Positions 11,417 to 19,853 of a DNA stretch of 64,000 bases are shown here, one piece after another. The stretch is from Vulgatibacter incomptus. Its GTDB lineage: Bacteria > Myxococcota > Myxococcia > Myxococcales > Vulgatibacteraceae. The notes under the pieces are model-generated. The model saw only the letters and a program-made list of their open reading frames with translations, made no database searches and was not told the DNA's origin. Position 1 is the stretch's first letter. Every line of letters begins with the position of its first letter. The stretch lies in assembly GCF_001263175.1 (NCBI RefSeq), contig NZ_CP012332.1:4286554-4350553 (forward strand), read 5' to 3'. The position numbers and the translations under genes are program-made.

Positions 11417-12886
11417 TCATCTCTCGACGAAGAGGAAGAGGTTTACGCCGCTCGGCTCGGCGTCCACACGGACCTGCCGCGGTGCCGGCGAGAGGCCCTC
11501 CGCCAGCCGCAGGAGCTCCTCGGGCGTGCGGTGGATCAGGAACCACTCGGAGAAATACTCCATCGTCCAGCGGGATGGGTTGTGATGGGCGACGTTGCCG
11601 ACCGCGAGGCGGCCACCGTCCGCGAGGGCGCCGTAGAGGATCGAGATCAAGGCGCGGGAGGTGCGCTCGTTCAAGTAATCGAAGAGGCCGGCGCTGTAGA
11701 TGAGCTCCCTCTCTCCTAACGCCTCTCCGAGAGCCTGGGCGGTGAGGAGCCTCCGGACCGACTCGCGGATCACCTGGACGCGGGCGTTGGTCGCGCGGGC
11801 CAGGGGCGCCAGCGTCTTCTCGCAGTAGGCGATCGAGCGATCCTCCTGATCCACCAGCGCGACATCGAGGCGGGCGCCGAGCTCCGGGCTCTTGTTGAGG
11901 AGCGCCGCGATCTCCCTAGCGGGCCCGCAGCCGATGCTGGCGATCCGGATGCGGTCGCGATCCGCCCGCTCGATCCGCTCGCGGATCATCGCTCCCAGGA
12001 ACTCGATGCGGTTGATGTTCGCGATCGCCGCTTCTTCGTTGGTGGAGTAGAGGTTGAGCGCCTTGCCAAAGAGCGTGCTCCCCTCGCGGTGATCGCGATA
12101 GAGCATGTTCATCATCTCGTAGTCGCCCGCGTAGCCGAGAGGCTTCTCCAGCGCGCGCCTCATGAAGGGCGATTCGGCGAAGAGCGGGGCGACGTGGCGC
12201 TTGAGGTAGGCGCGATGGAGCTGATGCTCCTCGTCCGAGAACCCGCCGACGAGCTCGTTCAGCGTGGTGCGCGCCGCCACCATCTCCTTCACGATCCACG
12301 GGTGGATCGCGTCGAGGATCTGCGCCTCGACTTCACGACGAGTGAAATCGTCCTCGGCCAACAGCGCCTCTTCCTCCCGACCGAGGAAGTCGCGGAGCAC
12401 CTCGAGGCCGCTGAGGAGGTCCGCCGCCCATGCCTTGAACGCGCTCCCGACGCTCGCGTTGCGCGCGCGGGCCTGACCCAACGCCTGGAGCCGCTGGTCG
12501 AAGCTGCGCCGCGCGCCCCGACGGTGGAGCTCGGCCAGGTCGAGGCCGTCGCCCTCGAGCTCGATCCCGACCACGATTCCTTCGTCCGACTCGCCGAGAC
12601 GTCGGACCGTGCCGCTCCCGCGAAAGAGGCTACGCTCGTCCGCGCGGACCTCCAGGGTCTCGAGCCGGTCGCCAGGAAAGAGGGTCGAGCCGGCGTCGAT
12701 CGGCAGCTCGATCGCCAGGCCATGGAGGGATAGGTCCCGGACGCGCGCGGTGATCTCGCCAAGGCTCGTGTGCTCCAGCGTCGCGGTCACTTCCCCGAGC
12801 GAGGCCATGTCCACGGCGATCCGGCGGGCGCGGAGGCGGGGCGTGCGATCGGAGCGGGAAGTGGGGGCAGGGGCGAGTTTTCTCAC
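11417..12886 (-). CDS. PilZ domain-SAM methyltransferase fusion (PhcB-like)
   Basis: A 489-residue cytoplasmic protein. Residues ~15-120 resemble a PilZ c-di-GMP domain (an RLRARR basic patch, then DLSLHGLAIELP, matching the RxxxR...D/NxSxxG pattern). Residues ~125-300 form a helical region with the striking stretch EKPLGYAGDYEMMNMLY. Residues ~310-489 are a class I SAM methyltransferase (motif I ASIGCGPAREIA, then LVDQEDRSIAYC and LIYSAGLFDYL). From memory, the helical-plus-methyltransferase part resembles proteins annotated as 3-hydroxypalmitate methyl ester synthesis enzymes (PhcB type). Start GTG at 12886. It is first in the operon with two kinase genes, which fits signal synthesis next to signal sensing. 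The substrate is inferred. Confidence 0.85.
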   Translation of the reverse strand: MRKLAPAPTSRSDRTPRLRARRIAVDMASLGEVTATLEHTSLGEITARVRDLSLHGLAIELPIDAGSTLFPGDRLETLEVRADERSLFRGSGTVRRLGESDEGIVVGIELEGDGLDLAELHRRGARRSFDQRLQALGQARARNASVGSAFKAWAADLLSGLEVLRDFLGREEEALLAEDDFTRREVEAQILDAIHPWIVKEMVAARTTLNELVGGFSDEEHQLHRAYLKRHVAPLFAESPFMRRALEKPLGYAGDYEMMNMLYRDHREGSTLFGKALNLYSTNEEAAIANINRIEFLGAMIRERIERADRDRIRIASIGCGPAREIAALLNKSPELGARLDVALVDQEDRSIAYCEKTLAPLARATNARVQVIRESVRRLLTAQALGEALGERELIYSAGLFDYLNERTSRALISILYGALADGGRLAVGNVAHHNPSRWTMEYFSEWFLIHRTPEELLRLAEGLSPAPRQVRVDAEPSGVNLFLFVER

Positions 12887-13050
12887 GGCTGAGCTCCATT
12901 GGCGGGGATGGACGACGTGGTCGCCGAGCCGCGCTCGGGCCGCCCCCCGGGGCCCATGTGCGTGGCAGGCCTACGGATCCTGCCAGGAACAAGTCGACTG
13001 TCAATCAATTGGCATTTGACCCGTTGTGAAGGCCTCCAAGTCCGCGAAGT

Positions 13051-13065
13051 TGATTGTGATTCTCA
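13051..13065. promoter_or_regulatory. candidate Fur box upstream of the FTR1 permease gene
   Basis: TGATTGTGATTCTCA fits the 7-1-7 Fur consensus (TGATAAT-N-ATTATCA) at 11 of 14 arm positions. It lies about 40 bases before the GTG of the iron-permease gene, where a bound repressor would block transcription. The local DNA is AT-rich against a GC-rich background. Binding is inferred from sequence and context only. Confidence 0.6.
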
Positions 13066-13104
13066 AAATTGAAGTGCGGGCGGGCCGGTGTTAGAACGCG
13101 GCCC

Positions 13105-14943
13105 GTGAGAACGCTCGCGATCGTCCCGCTGCTGCTGGTCTTCCTCGCACCCGCCATTTCCACCGCCGCGCCGCGCGAGGAGGACTGGCACCGCCTGATC
13201 GGCATCCTCCAGTACCTGGAGGCCGATTACCCCCTGGCCGTCGAGTCCCGTTCGGATTTCGAGCTGGCCGAGCAGCGCTCCTTCATCGCCGAGGCGCTCG
13301 CTGGCGCCAGGGACCTGGGAGCGTCCGCGGAGCCCGCGGTAGCGAAGCTCGAGACCCTGAAGGAGCGGGTGGACCGGGGCGAGGCGCCGGAGGAGGTCCG
13401 CGAGGGCTGCCAGGCGCTGATCGAGGAGCTGGTCCGGCTCGGCGGGCTCGTCCGCAGCCCCCGCCATCCGCCCGACCTGGAGCGGGGGAGGGCGCTCTTC
13501 GCCGAGAGCTGCGCCGCCTGCCACGGCGCCGAAGGCAGGGGCGACACCCCCGTCGCGGCCACGATGAACCCGCCTCCGGCGAGCTTCCACGATCCGGAGG
13601 TGATGGGGCCGCTCTCTCCCTACAAGGCGTTCAACACCATCAGCTTCGGCGTGACCGGGACCGCGATGCCCGGCTTCCCCTCGCTGGACGAGAACGACCG
13701 CTGGTCCCTCGCCTTCTTCGTGCACTCCCTCCGCCATCCGCGCTGCGCGGGAAACCCCACGCGGGTGTCGGTCAAGGAGCTGGCGACCTCCTCCGACGAC
13801 GCCCTCGCCGCGGCCTACGGAGACGACGCCGTCGGCTGCCTCCGCTCGGAGCTGCCGCGGATCGACCCGGCCCAGTCCCTCCTCGCCGCCGAGACCGGCG
13901 TGAAGGAGGCGGTGCGCCTCGCGGCCTCGGGTGACGCGGCGGCCGCCCGCCGCAAGCTCCTCGACGCCTACCTCGGCGGCGTGGAGCCCGTCGAGCTCAT
14001 GATCGGCTCGCGCGACGCCGGCCTCGTCCGGGAGATCGAGGCGGTCTTCCTTGGGATGCGCTTCGACCTGGACCAGGGAAAGACCGACCTCGGCCCCCAG
14101 GCGGAGGCGCTCTTCGCCCTCCTCGAGAGGGCCGAGAGGGCCACCGTCCCGGCCTCGGCCTCGGTGGCGTTCTGGGGCGCGCTCCTCGTGATCGTGCGCG
14201 AGGGCTTCGAGGCGATGATCGTGGTGGCGGCGCTGCTCGCGGTGCTCAAGCGCATGAAGCAGACCACCCACGCCCGCGTCGTCCACGCCGGGTGGGCATC
14301 GGCGCTGGGGATCGGCGTGGTGACCTTCCTCTTCGGTCGAAAGCTTCTCTCCGGCTTCAACCCCGAGTGGGTCGAAGGGATCGCGGCGCTGGTCGCGGTG
14401 GGGATGCTGCTCTACCACACCGCCTGGCTGAACGCCCGTTCCCACGTCGCGGAGTACATGAAGGAGATCCGCGAGAAGATGGAGGGCGCGGTCGGACGGG
14501 GAAGCGCCCTCGGCCTCTTCGCCATCGCCTTCACCGCGGTCTTCCGGGAGTGCGTCGAGGTGGTCCTCTTCCTTCAGGGCCTCTCGGTGGACTCGCCCTC
14601 CGGCGTGGCCTGGGGCTCGGCGGCAGGCCTCGCCACCCTGCTCGTGCTGGTGCTGCTGGTGCAGCGCGTGGGCTACAAGCTCCCGATGAAGCCCCTCTTC
14701 CGCGCCTCGACGGTGCTGCTCTTCGCCACCGCTGTCGTGCTCCTGGGCAAGGGGATCCACGCGATGCAGGCCGTGGGCGCGCTGCCCGTGCGGCCGCTGC
14801 CGCTCTTCTCTGTCGACCTGCTGGGGATCTTCCCCGACGCCTTCGGCCTCTCGGCCCAGGTGCTGCTCGCGCTCTCGCCGCTCGTCTGGACGCGTCTGCG
14901 GCGCCCCTCCCGCAAGGGCGCCGAGCCGGTGGCCGTGGCCTGA
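13105..14943 (+). CDS. cytochrome c-FTR1 family iron permease fusion
   Basis: A 612-residue exported membrane protein. After a signal peptide (TLAIVPLLLVFLAPAISTA) comes a helical periplasmic region. A class I cytochrome c domain follows, with heme motif CAACH at 136-140 and a likely Met ligand at 188 (TAMPGF). From ~350 it is an FTR1 permease with about seven helices and two RExxE iron motifs: REGFE at 365-369 and RECVE at 481-485. FTR1 permeases import Fe3+ after oxidation of Fe2+; the fused heme domain could carry the electrons, which is inference. A TTG at 13069 would also open the frame, but GTG 13105 puts the signal peptide first. A Fur-like site lies just upstream. Confidence 0.9.
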   Translation: MRTLAIVPLLLVFLAPAISTAAPREEDWHRLIGILQYLEADYPLAVESRSDFELAEQRSFIAEALAGARDLGASAEPAVAKLETLKERVDRGEAPEEVREGCQALIEELVRLGGLVRSPRHPPDLERGRALFAESCAACHGAEGRGDTPVAATMNPPPASFHDPEVMGPLSPYKAFNTISFGVTGTAMPGFPSLDENDRWSLAFFVHSLRHPRCAGNPTRVSVKELATSSDDALAAAYGDDAVGCLRSELPRIDPAQSLLAAETGVKEAVRLAASGDAAAARRKLLDAYLGGVEPVELMIGSRDAGLVREIEAVFLGMRFDLDQGKTDLGPQAEALFALLERAERATVPASASVAFWGALLVIVREGFEAMIVVAALLAVLKRMKQTTHARVVHAGWASALGIGVVTFLFGRKLLSGFNPEWVEGIAALVAVGMLLYHTAWLNARSHVAEYMKEIREKMEGAVGRGSALGLFAIAFTAVFRECVEVVLFLQGLSVDSPSGVAWGSAAGLATLLVLVLLVQRVGYKLPMKPLFRASTVLLFATAVVLLGKGIHAMQAVGALPVRPLPLFSVDLLGIFPDAFGLSAQVLLALSPLVWTRLRRPSRKGAEPVAVA

Positions 14944-14953
14944 ACCGCGAAAA

Positions 14954-14979
14954 GGCCCGCGGCGTTGGAGCCGCGGGCC
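14954..14979. terminator. strong stem-loop between the FTR1 gene and the convergent lipoprotein gene
   Basis: A perfect 10-base GC-only stem (GGCCCGCGGC / GCCGCGGGCC) with a 6-base loop starts 11 bases after the FTR1 stop. It lies between convergent genes, so it could serve both strands. There is no T-run on either side. Confidence 0.65.
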
Positions 14980-15007
14980 ATCGGGGTCCTGCGCTTTCTG
15001 CCGGATT

Positions 15008-15439
15008 CTAGTTGGTGCCGCCCTGCCCGCCGGTGCCGCCCGTGCCTCCGGTGCCGCCGTGGCCACCGGTACCGCCGAACCCTCCGGTGCCGCCCGTCCC
15101 AGGCGCCACCGTGAGGAGATCGAGGGCCGGCTGGGCGACGCTGCAGCGGGCGTTGCAGGAGCCCTGCGTGAACGAGCCGTTCACGAAGGTCGCGGCGCAG
15201 CTGTTCGACGTATCACGGAGGCAGGACCGGCAGTCGTTGATCGCGTCCGCGTTGGTATCGCTCTGGTTGCCGATGGTGTCGCAGCGATCCTGGCAGGCGC
15301 TGATCTGCGCCGACGAGGAGGCCGGCGTCGGGCACTTGCCGCCCTCTTCACACATCTTGTCACACTCGAACTTCGTACTGCAGCCGCTTGCGGCCAACAG
15401 TGCGATGACCGCACCCGCGGCCAGGAACAGACGCTTCAT
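15008..15439 (-). CDS. Cys-rich lipoprotein with Gly-rich triplet tail
   Basis: A 143-residue lipoprotein: MKRLFLAAGAVIALLAASGC carries a lipobox with the Cys at residue 20. The mature part has about nine further Cys residues in small-spaced pairs (CDKMC, CQDRC, CRSC, CNARC), suggesting disulfides outside the cytoplasm. The last 30 residues are ten Gly-x-Gly triplets (x = T, F, H, Q). I recognise no family; similar Cys-rich lipoproteins with such tails are common in myxobacteria, which is general knowledge. The tail could be a flexible spacer. It is convergent with the FTR1 gene and lies about 170 bases downstream of a beta-propeller lipoprotein gene on the same strand. Confidence 0.78.
   Translation of the reverse strand: MKRLFLAAGAVIALLAASGCSTKFECDKMCEEGGKCPTPASSSAQISACQDRCDTIGNQSDTNADAINDCRSCLRDTSNSCAATFVNGSFTQGSCNARCSVAQPALDLLTVAPGTGGTGGFGGTGGHGGTGGTGGTGGQGGTN
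15011..15100 (-). repeat. coding tandem repeat (Gly-x-Gly triplets)
   Basis: Ten consecutive 9-base units encode Gly-Thr-Gly or variants (GFG, GHG, GQG) at the C-terminus of the Cys-rich lipoprotein. Such tracts can change length by slippage, so copy number may vary between strains. Confidence 0.8.
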
Positions 15440-15551
15440 GCTCGCAACCCCCGGGCGCAGACTCGGCGCCCATCTCCTCGACCAAACGCGGCCGGGTGAG
15501 TCCGACAATTCGCACCGTCGGACGAGGACGGGAGCCGCCAAGGAAGGTCTA

Positions 15552-15592
15552 CCCGGGCAGGCGGCATGGCGGCTGGGCCGCCCTGCCGGGTT
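15552..15592 (-). terminator. stem-loop after the beta-propeller lipoprotein gene
   Basis: An interrupted GC-rich inverted repeat (ACCCGGGCAGG-CGGC ... GCCG-CCCTGCCGGGT) lies 19 bases beyond the stop of the gene ending at 15611. It lacks a T-run; the role is inferred from position. Confidence 0.5.
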
Positions 15593-15610
15593 GGAGCGGG
15601 GCCGGTGCGG

Positions 15611-17653
15611 TTACTCGACAGCGGTCACGAGGTAGACGCCGTCCGATTCGTCGGATTCCGAGAAGATCGTGTAGGTGAGGAAGCCGTTGTAGAGCCGGAA
15701 ATCCGACACATCGTGGTCGATGGGGATCGCGTCGAAGTCGCCGTGGACGAGGTCGACCTTCTTCAAGCGGCCGCAGACTCCGTCGTCCCCGCAACCGAGG
15801 AAGAAGACGTTCTTTCCCGACACGCTGGGGGCGCTGAGAGCGCTGAGAGGGGTGCCGCTCCCGACCCTGCCAGGGCAGGGCGTCAGATTCCTCATGTAAT
15901 CGGCGATGCAGAATCTGTCCGGTTTCTGGCCGTCCTTCACCGCGAGGAAGAAGAGGCCGGCTTCGTGGACGCTGAACGAGGTGATGTTCCCTGCGACCCG
16001 GAGCTCGCGCCCGGTCGATATCTCGAACGCTTTGAGGAACGGGCCGTTCGTCTCCGCCGGCTGGAGGAACCCCAACCACTTGCCGTCAGAGCCCCATTGG
16101 GGGTTCATTCCGTTGAGTGTCGTCTTGCTGAGGTCCGAGAGCCGGATCACCTCCAGCCCATCGCCGAGCTCGACGACCACGCTTCCGCCGTCCGGGCTCG
16201 GATGGACTCCAAAGAACATGCTCCCGAGGGGCTCGCGGGCGCCCGTGCCCACTCGATACACGGAGAGCGCCGCACGGAATGTTTCCTGGACGAGGAGGGA
16301 CGAGCCTCCCTCCATGAATTCGAACCACTCCGCATCGCCCTGTAGAACGCGGACGACGTCGCCCGTCGACCGCCTCCAGAGCGAAAGGGCCGATTCGCCT
16401 ACGAACGTCCGGAACGCGGCGCTGGAGCTGTCGGGAGCAAAGAGTAGGCCGAAGGGCCCCATAAAACTGTCGCTGGTCGCGAGGACTTTCGTCGACCCGG
16501 CGCTCCGGTCCCACAAGCTCACCGTCTGGCGCACGGCCTGGTCGAGAGTCGTGAACGAGAGGTACGCCCCATCCGGCGACCACTGGGCCGACAACAGGTC
16601 CCCGTCGGCGCCGCCTACCACTTCCGCCGACCGCGTCGCCTCCGTCCAGACAACCAGAGCGCCGGAGGGGCGCTGGAAGGCGACGATTCCGCCGTCAGGC
16701 GACGGCAGGACCAACCCCGGCTGCTCTGGCGGCCAGCGGTCCCAGTCGACGAACCTCGACTTCCAAGCGCCGAGGGAGAGGAGCTCGCCGCCTTCCGCCC
16801 ACACGAAGAGCGAATCCTCGGTCCGAATCAGCACGGAATGGCTGCCCGGCATGAACTGCGCGCCGGTGGCCCCGGAGAAGACCACGTCGCTCCGCCGTGC
16901 CTCGACGTCCCAGATCGTGACCCTCCCGAGAGAGGAGCGGTCTTCCAGAAAGACCAGCAGCCGACCGTCGTCGCTGTAGGAGGGAAACAGCGCGGTGGCG
17001 CTCAGGTCCGTCGGCTGGCGCTTCGAGACGTCCCAGATCCGCAGCCGGTGGGGGATGAGAGCGAACGAATCCTCCAGATCGTACAAGGTCTCGGAGGTGG
17101 GCGACTCGCCCACCTCACGCATCGGAAAGGAGGGACCGATCTTCTTCCCGTGCTTGAGGACCACGGGATCCATCCGGAAGACGCCGTTCACCACGGTGAC
17201 GTTCCTGCGCTCCTCCGGGACCCGGCCGGGCGCCTCGAAGGTCAGGGTGTACGTTCCCGCAGGGACGCCGGCGAAAATCCACGTGCCGCCAACGTCGGTC
17301 GTGACCGAAGCGTCGGTTCCCACGAGGCGGACCAGGATCCCCTCGTGCTCCTGCATGCCGTAGAGCAAGGCGCTGCCGGTGATCGCGCCCTTCCCCGGGA
17401 AGATCGGCCGTCCCTGCGGATCGAAGTGAGCGGTAATCCCGTTCTCGCACGTGATCGTAAAGGAGCCGTCGGGCGCCTCGAGATAGGTGCAATCCGCCTT
17501 CGAACCCCCTCCGGGCAAGGTGAAATCCTTGCCTCCGCAGTGGAAGGTGCTCGTCCCGTCGTGGTTTTCGGTGACGGTGCACGGGCTCGCGTCGTTCTTC
17601 GAGCAGCTGAAGAGCAGTCCGGTGAGGAAAAGAGCTGCGATGGCGCATCTCAT
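15611..17653 (-). CDS. beta-propeller lipoprotein with carboxypeptidase-regulatory-like domain (copy 2)
   Basis: A 680-residue lipoprotein (MRCAIAALFLTGLLFSC, lipobox LFSC). A small Cys-containing module (~25-65) is followed by a carboxypeptidase-regulatory-like beta-sandwich (~85-160, with GTWIFAGVPAGTYTLTFEAPG). A TolB/WD40-like propeller follows from ~190 to the end, with blades recurring as W-SPDG-YLSF and LLFAPDSSSAAF. ATG 17653 has AGGTGA five bases upstream; a GTG at 17662 overlaps the upstream stop. The protein upstream (17659-19737) has the same domain order and shared motifs (LTFEAPG, FRxDPVxLxxGKK), so the pair is a tandem duplication. Function unknown; surface or periplasmic binding is likely. 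Confidence 0.8.
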   Translation of the reverse strand: MRCAIAALFLTGLLFSCSKNDASPCTVTENHDGTSTFHCGGKDFTLPGGGSKADCTYLEAPDGSFTITCENGITAHFDPQGRPIFPGKGAITGSALLYGMQEHEGILVRLVGTDASVTTDVGGTWIFAGVPAGTYTLTFEAPGRVPEERRNVTVVNGVFRMDPVVLKHGKKIGPSFPMREVGESPTSETLYDLEDSFALIPHRLRIWDVSKRQPTDLSATALFPSYSDDGRLLVFLEDRSSLGRVTIWDVEARRSDVVFSGATGAQFMPGSHSVLIRTEDSLFVWAEGGELLSLGAWKSRFVDWDRWPPEQPGLVLPSPDGGIVAFQRPSGALVVWTEATRSAEVVGGADGDLLSAQWSPDGAYLSFTTLDQAVRQTVSLWDRSAGSTKVLATSDSFMGPFGLLFAPDSSSAAFRTFVGESALSLWRRSTGDVVRVLQGDAEWFEFMEGGSSLLVQETFRAALSVYRVGTGAREPLGSMFFGVHPSPDGGSVVVELGDGLEVIRLSDLSKTTLNGMNPQWGSDGKWLGFLQPAETNGPFLKAFEISTGRELRVAGNITSFSVHEAGLFFLAVKDGQKPDRFCIADYMRNLTPCPGRVGSGTPLSALSAPSVSGKNVFFLGCGDDGVCGRLKKVDLVHGDFDAIPIDHDVSDFRLYNGFLTYTIFSESDESDGVYLVTAVE

Positions 17654-17658
17654 CGGGT

Positions 17659-19737
17659 TCACCTGGTCACGGGGGTGGTCGGGAAGTCGGTGACGTAGAG
17701 TCCTGGTCGTTCGGAGGTGTCGTCGCCGATCGAGTAGGCGAGCCAGCGCGCCGTCGAGAGCATGAGCTCCACCTCGTCGTCGACTGCGACCGGCTCGGGG
17801 AGCTGGGGGTCGAAGACGAGCAGGAGGCCGTCCTTCGTCTCAATGCGCGGTCGGGACAAGAGTCCCAGGCGCGAGCCCTGGCCGCTCCCGTCGAGCTCCC
17901 AGATCCCGTCGGTGAGGACGCGGACCCGGTTCGACGGCCGGTCCCATCGGACGATCTCGGACCCGCCGCCGTTGGAGGAGCGGCGGGCGAGGCATGCGAG
18001 CGATCCGTCTCCGGCGAAGCGGCAGTTGGAGGAATCGACCTGGTCTCCCAGGGAAACAGCCTCCTTCCGCTCCGTATCCCACGCCCAGTGCGTGAGGGGG
18101 ATATCTCCCGATCCGAAGCGCAGGACCGTCGAGCTCGGATCCCACTCTGCGGGAGCGTTGGGCAGAAGTACCTCGCCGACGCTCCAGGAGTCGCCGCTCT
18201 CGAGCTCCTTCACCACCCGGACGCTACCCTGCACGAAGGACACGAATGCGCCGTCGGGGCTGGGCGTCCAGGTGGAGCCCACGTCGCGCGCGAGCTCTTC
18301 GAAGCCGCGGTCACGGCGCCAGCCCATCAGGGTGCCGACAAAATCGCTGCCGGTGCCAGGAACCCAGGTGATCGAAACGTTCGTGCGAAAGAGCAACGCC
18401 TCGCCGCCGGGGGCAGGAACGACGCGCGGGGGCGGCATACGTTCGATGCCCTCGATGGACTCGGACCGGAGGTCTGGCAGGCTCCACCGCGTGAGGACCA
18501 CCGCGCCCGAATCATTCGGGGCGACGTAGAAGAGCGCGTCGCTGCTGGAGCTGAAGTGCGCCCAGAACACCGACCGGAGGAGGTCTTGCCGGCCACTCTC
18601 GAGGTCGAAGAGGACCTGATCGAGGCCCGGCTTCCTGAGCAGGACCCAATTCCCGTTCGGGCTGAAAATCGCGCCGTTGGCCGTAGGGGCGGCCAGAGGC
18701 ACGACCTCGTTCCGCGCTCCGTCCCAGAGCATCGCCCTGTCGAGGGCAGTGAAGACGAAAGAGCGCCCATCGGGCGAGAACGTGATCGGTCCGCTCCCGC
18801 TACCGATCGTCGCGCCTCCTCCTGCAGCCAGGTCCCAGACGATCAGCTCCCCGGTCCCGATTCGAAAGACAACGGTCCGCAGCTCCGGATCCGCCCACCA
18901 TCCCAGAACGCCCTCCGAGATCACGAGCGCATCCTCCCTCATGTTGGTCGTCCAGTAGAGGAGACGACTCCCCTCCTGCAGCGCCACGATGGAAGCCTCG
19001 TCTCGGGCGAGGATCCACTCGCGAACGAGTGTGTCGACCTTGGACAGGGCCCCGGCGTCGCGGTCGTAGTGGTAGAGCGTTCCGGGGCCGTTGGCGCCGC
19101 GCGAGTCGTTGAGGAAGGTCAGCCGCCGCCCGCTCGGAGAGAACGAGAGCCGTGCCACGTCCCCGCCCAGGGGCTTGGACCACCAGCCGTCCTCCTCCCA
19201 TAGCGTCGCCGGTCCGGGATCGCTCTCCCCCATCGCGACGAAGGCGTCGTAGTCGGGCGACGGAACGAGTCGCGCAGCGGGGCTGTCGGTGAGCTTCTTA
19301 CCCATCCGGAGCTCCACCGGATCGACGCGGAATGCGCCCGGCGCGACCACGAGCTGGCCTAGTTTCTCGGAGTTGTAGCCGGGCGCCTCGAAGGTCAGGT
19401 CGTAGACGCCGCTGGTCAACGCCGGGAACACATAGGTGCCGTCCTGGCTCGGCCGCGCTTCGACCTTCGCCCCGGAAGCCGTGTCGGCCAGGGTCACCGT
19501 GATCGCCGCGTGGTTCGACCGCCCGAAGAGCTTCGCCTCCCCGACGACGGTGCAGCCGGGCTTCTCGGTCGGCAGCTTCGGGAGCACGGTGCTCGTCCCG
19601 TCCGAGCAGATCAGGAGCCGCGTCCCGTCCTGCCTCGGCACCACGTCACAAGTGGGGCGAGGGTCGCTTCCGCAGGCCAGGAGCGCCACGAGCAGCGGAA
19701 GCGGAACGAGGAGATCCCTGGGGCGGATGCTCGACAT
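17659..19737 (-). CDS. beta-propeller lipoprotein with carboxypeptidase-regulatory-like domain (copy 1)
   Basis: A 692-residue lipoprotein (hydrophobic LLVPLPLLVALLAC, lipobox LLAC). Order of parts: a short Cys module (CDVVPRQDGTRLLIC), a carboxypeptidase-regulatory-like domain (~60-140, DGTYVFPALTSGVYDLTFEAPG), then a six- to seven-bladed TolB/WD40-like propeller with repeated SPSGRRLTF, SPDGRSFVF and SPDGAFVSF strands. The ATG at 19737 has GGAGGA at ideal distance and was preferred to an upstream frame extension. It heads a two-gene unit with its paralog and is divergent from another lipoprotein pair at 19854 across 116 bases. Function unknown; proteins of this type usually bind ligands or scaffold at the outer membrane. 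Confidence 0.8.
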   Translation of the reverse strand: MSSIRPRDLLVPLPLLVALLACGSDPRPTCDVVPRQDGTRLLICSDGTSTVLPKLPTEKPGCTVVGEAKLFGRSNHAAITVTLADTASGAKVEARPSQDGTYVFPALTSGVYDLTFEAPGYNSEKLGQLVVAPGAFRVDPVELRMGKKLTDSPAARLVPSPDYDAFVAMGESDPGPATLWEEDGWWSKPLGGDVARLSFSPSGRRLTFLNDSRGANGPGTLYHYDRDAGALSKVDTLVREWILARDEASIVALQEGSRLLYWTTNMREDALVISEGVLGWWADPELRTVVFRIGTGELIVWDLAAGGGATIGSGSGPITFSPDGRSFVFTALDRAMLWDGARNEVVPLAAPTANGAIFSPNGNWVLLRKPGLDQVLFDLESGRQDLLRSVFWAHFSSSSDALFYVAPNDSGAVVLTRWSLPDLRSESIEGIERMPPPRVVPAPGGEALLFRTNVSITWVPGTGSDFVGTLMGWRRDRGFEELARDVGSTWTPSPDGAFVSFVQGSVRVVKELESGDSWSVGEVLLPNAPAEWDPSSTVLRFGSGDIPLTHWAWDTERKEAVSLGDQVDSSNCRFAGDGSLACLARRSSNGGGSEIVRWDRPSNRVRVLTDGIWELDGSGQGSRLGLLSRPRIETKDGLLLVFDPQLPEPVAVDDEVELMLSTARWLAYSIGDDTSERPGLYVTDFPTTPVTR

Positions 19738-19853
19738 ATAGTCCTCCGTGGCTCCAAGAACGCCAGCCTTGCGGTTCGCAGCGGACGAGGCGACACTTGG
19801 TACTCTATTCGAAGCGGCTCGCCGTTTGTACCGGAGAGCGCTGTTGGAGGGGA

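Noticed and set aside
13069..13104. TTG at 13069 as start of the cytochrome c-FTR1 gene
   Set aside because: It would overlap the Fur-like region and put a basic stretch before the signal peptide; GTG 13105 fits better.
15011..15100. Short direct repeats resembling a CRISPR array or minisatellite
   Set aside because: The period is 9 bases and in frame, coding Gly-x-Gly triplets; there are no spacers of equal length and no cas genes.
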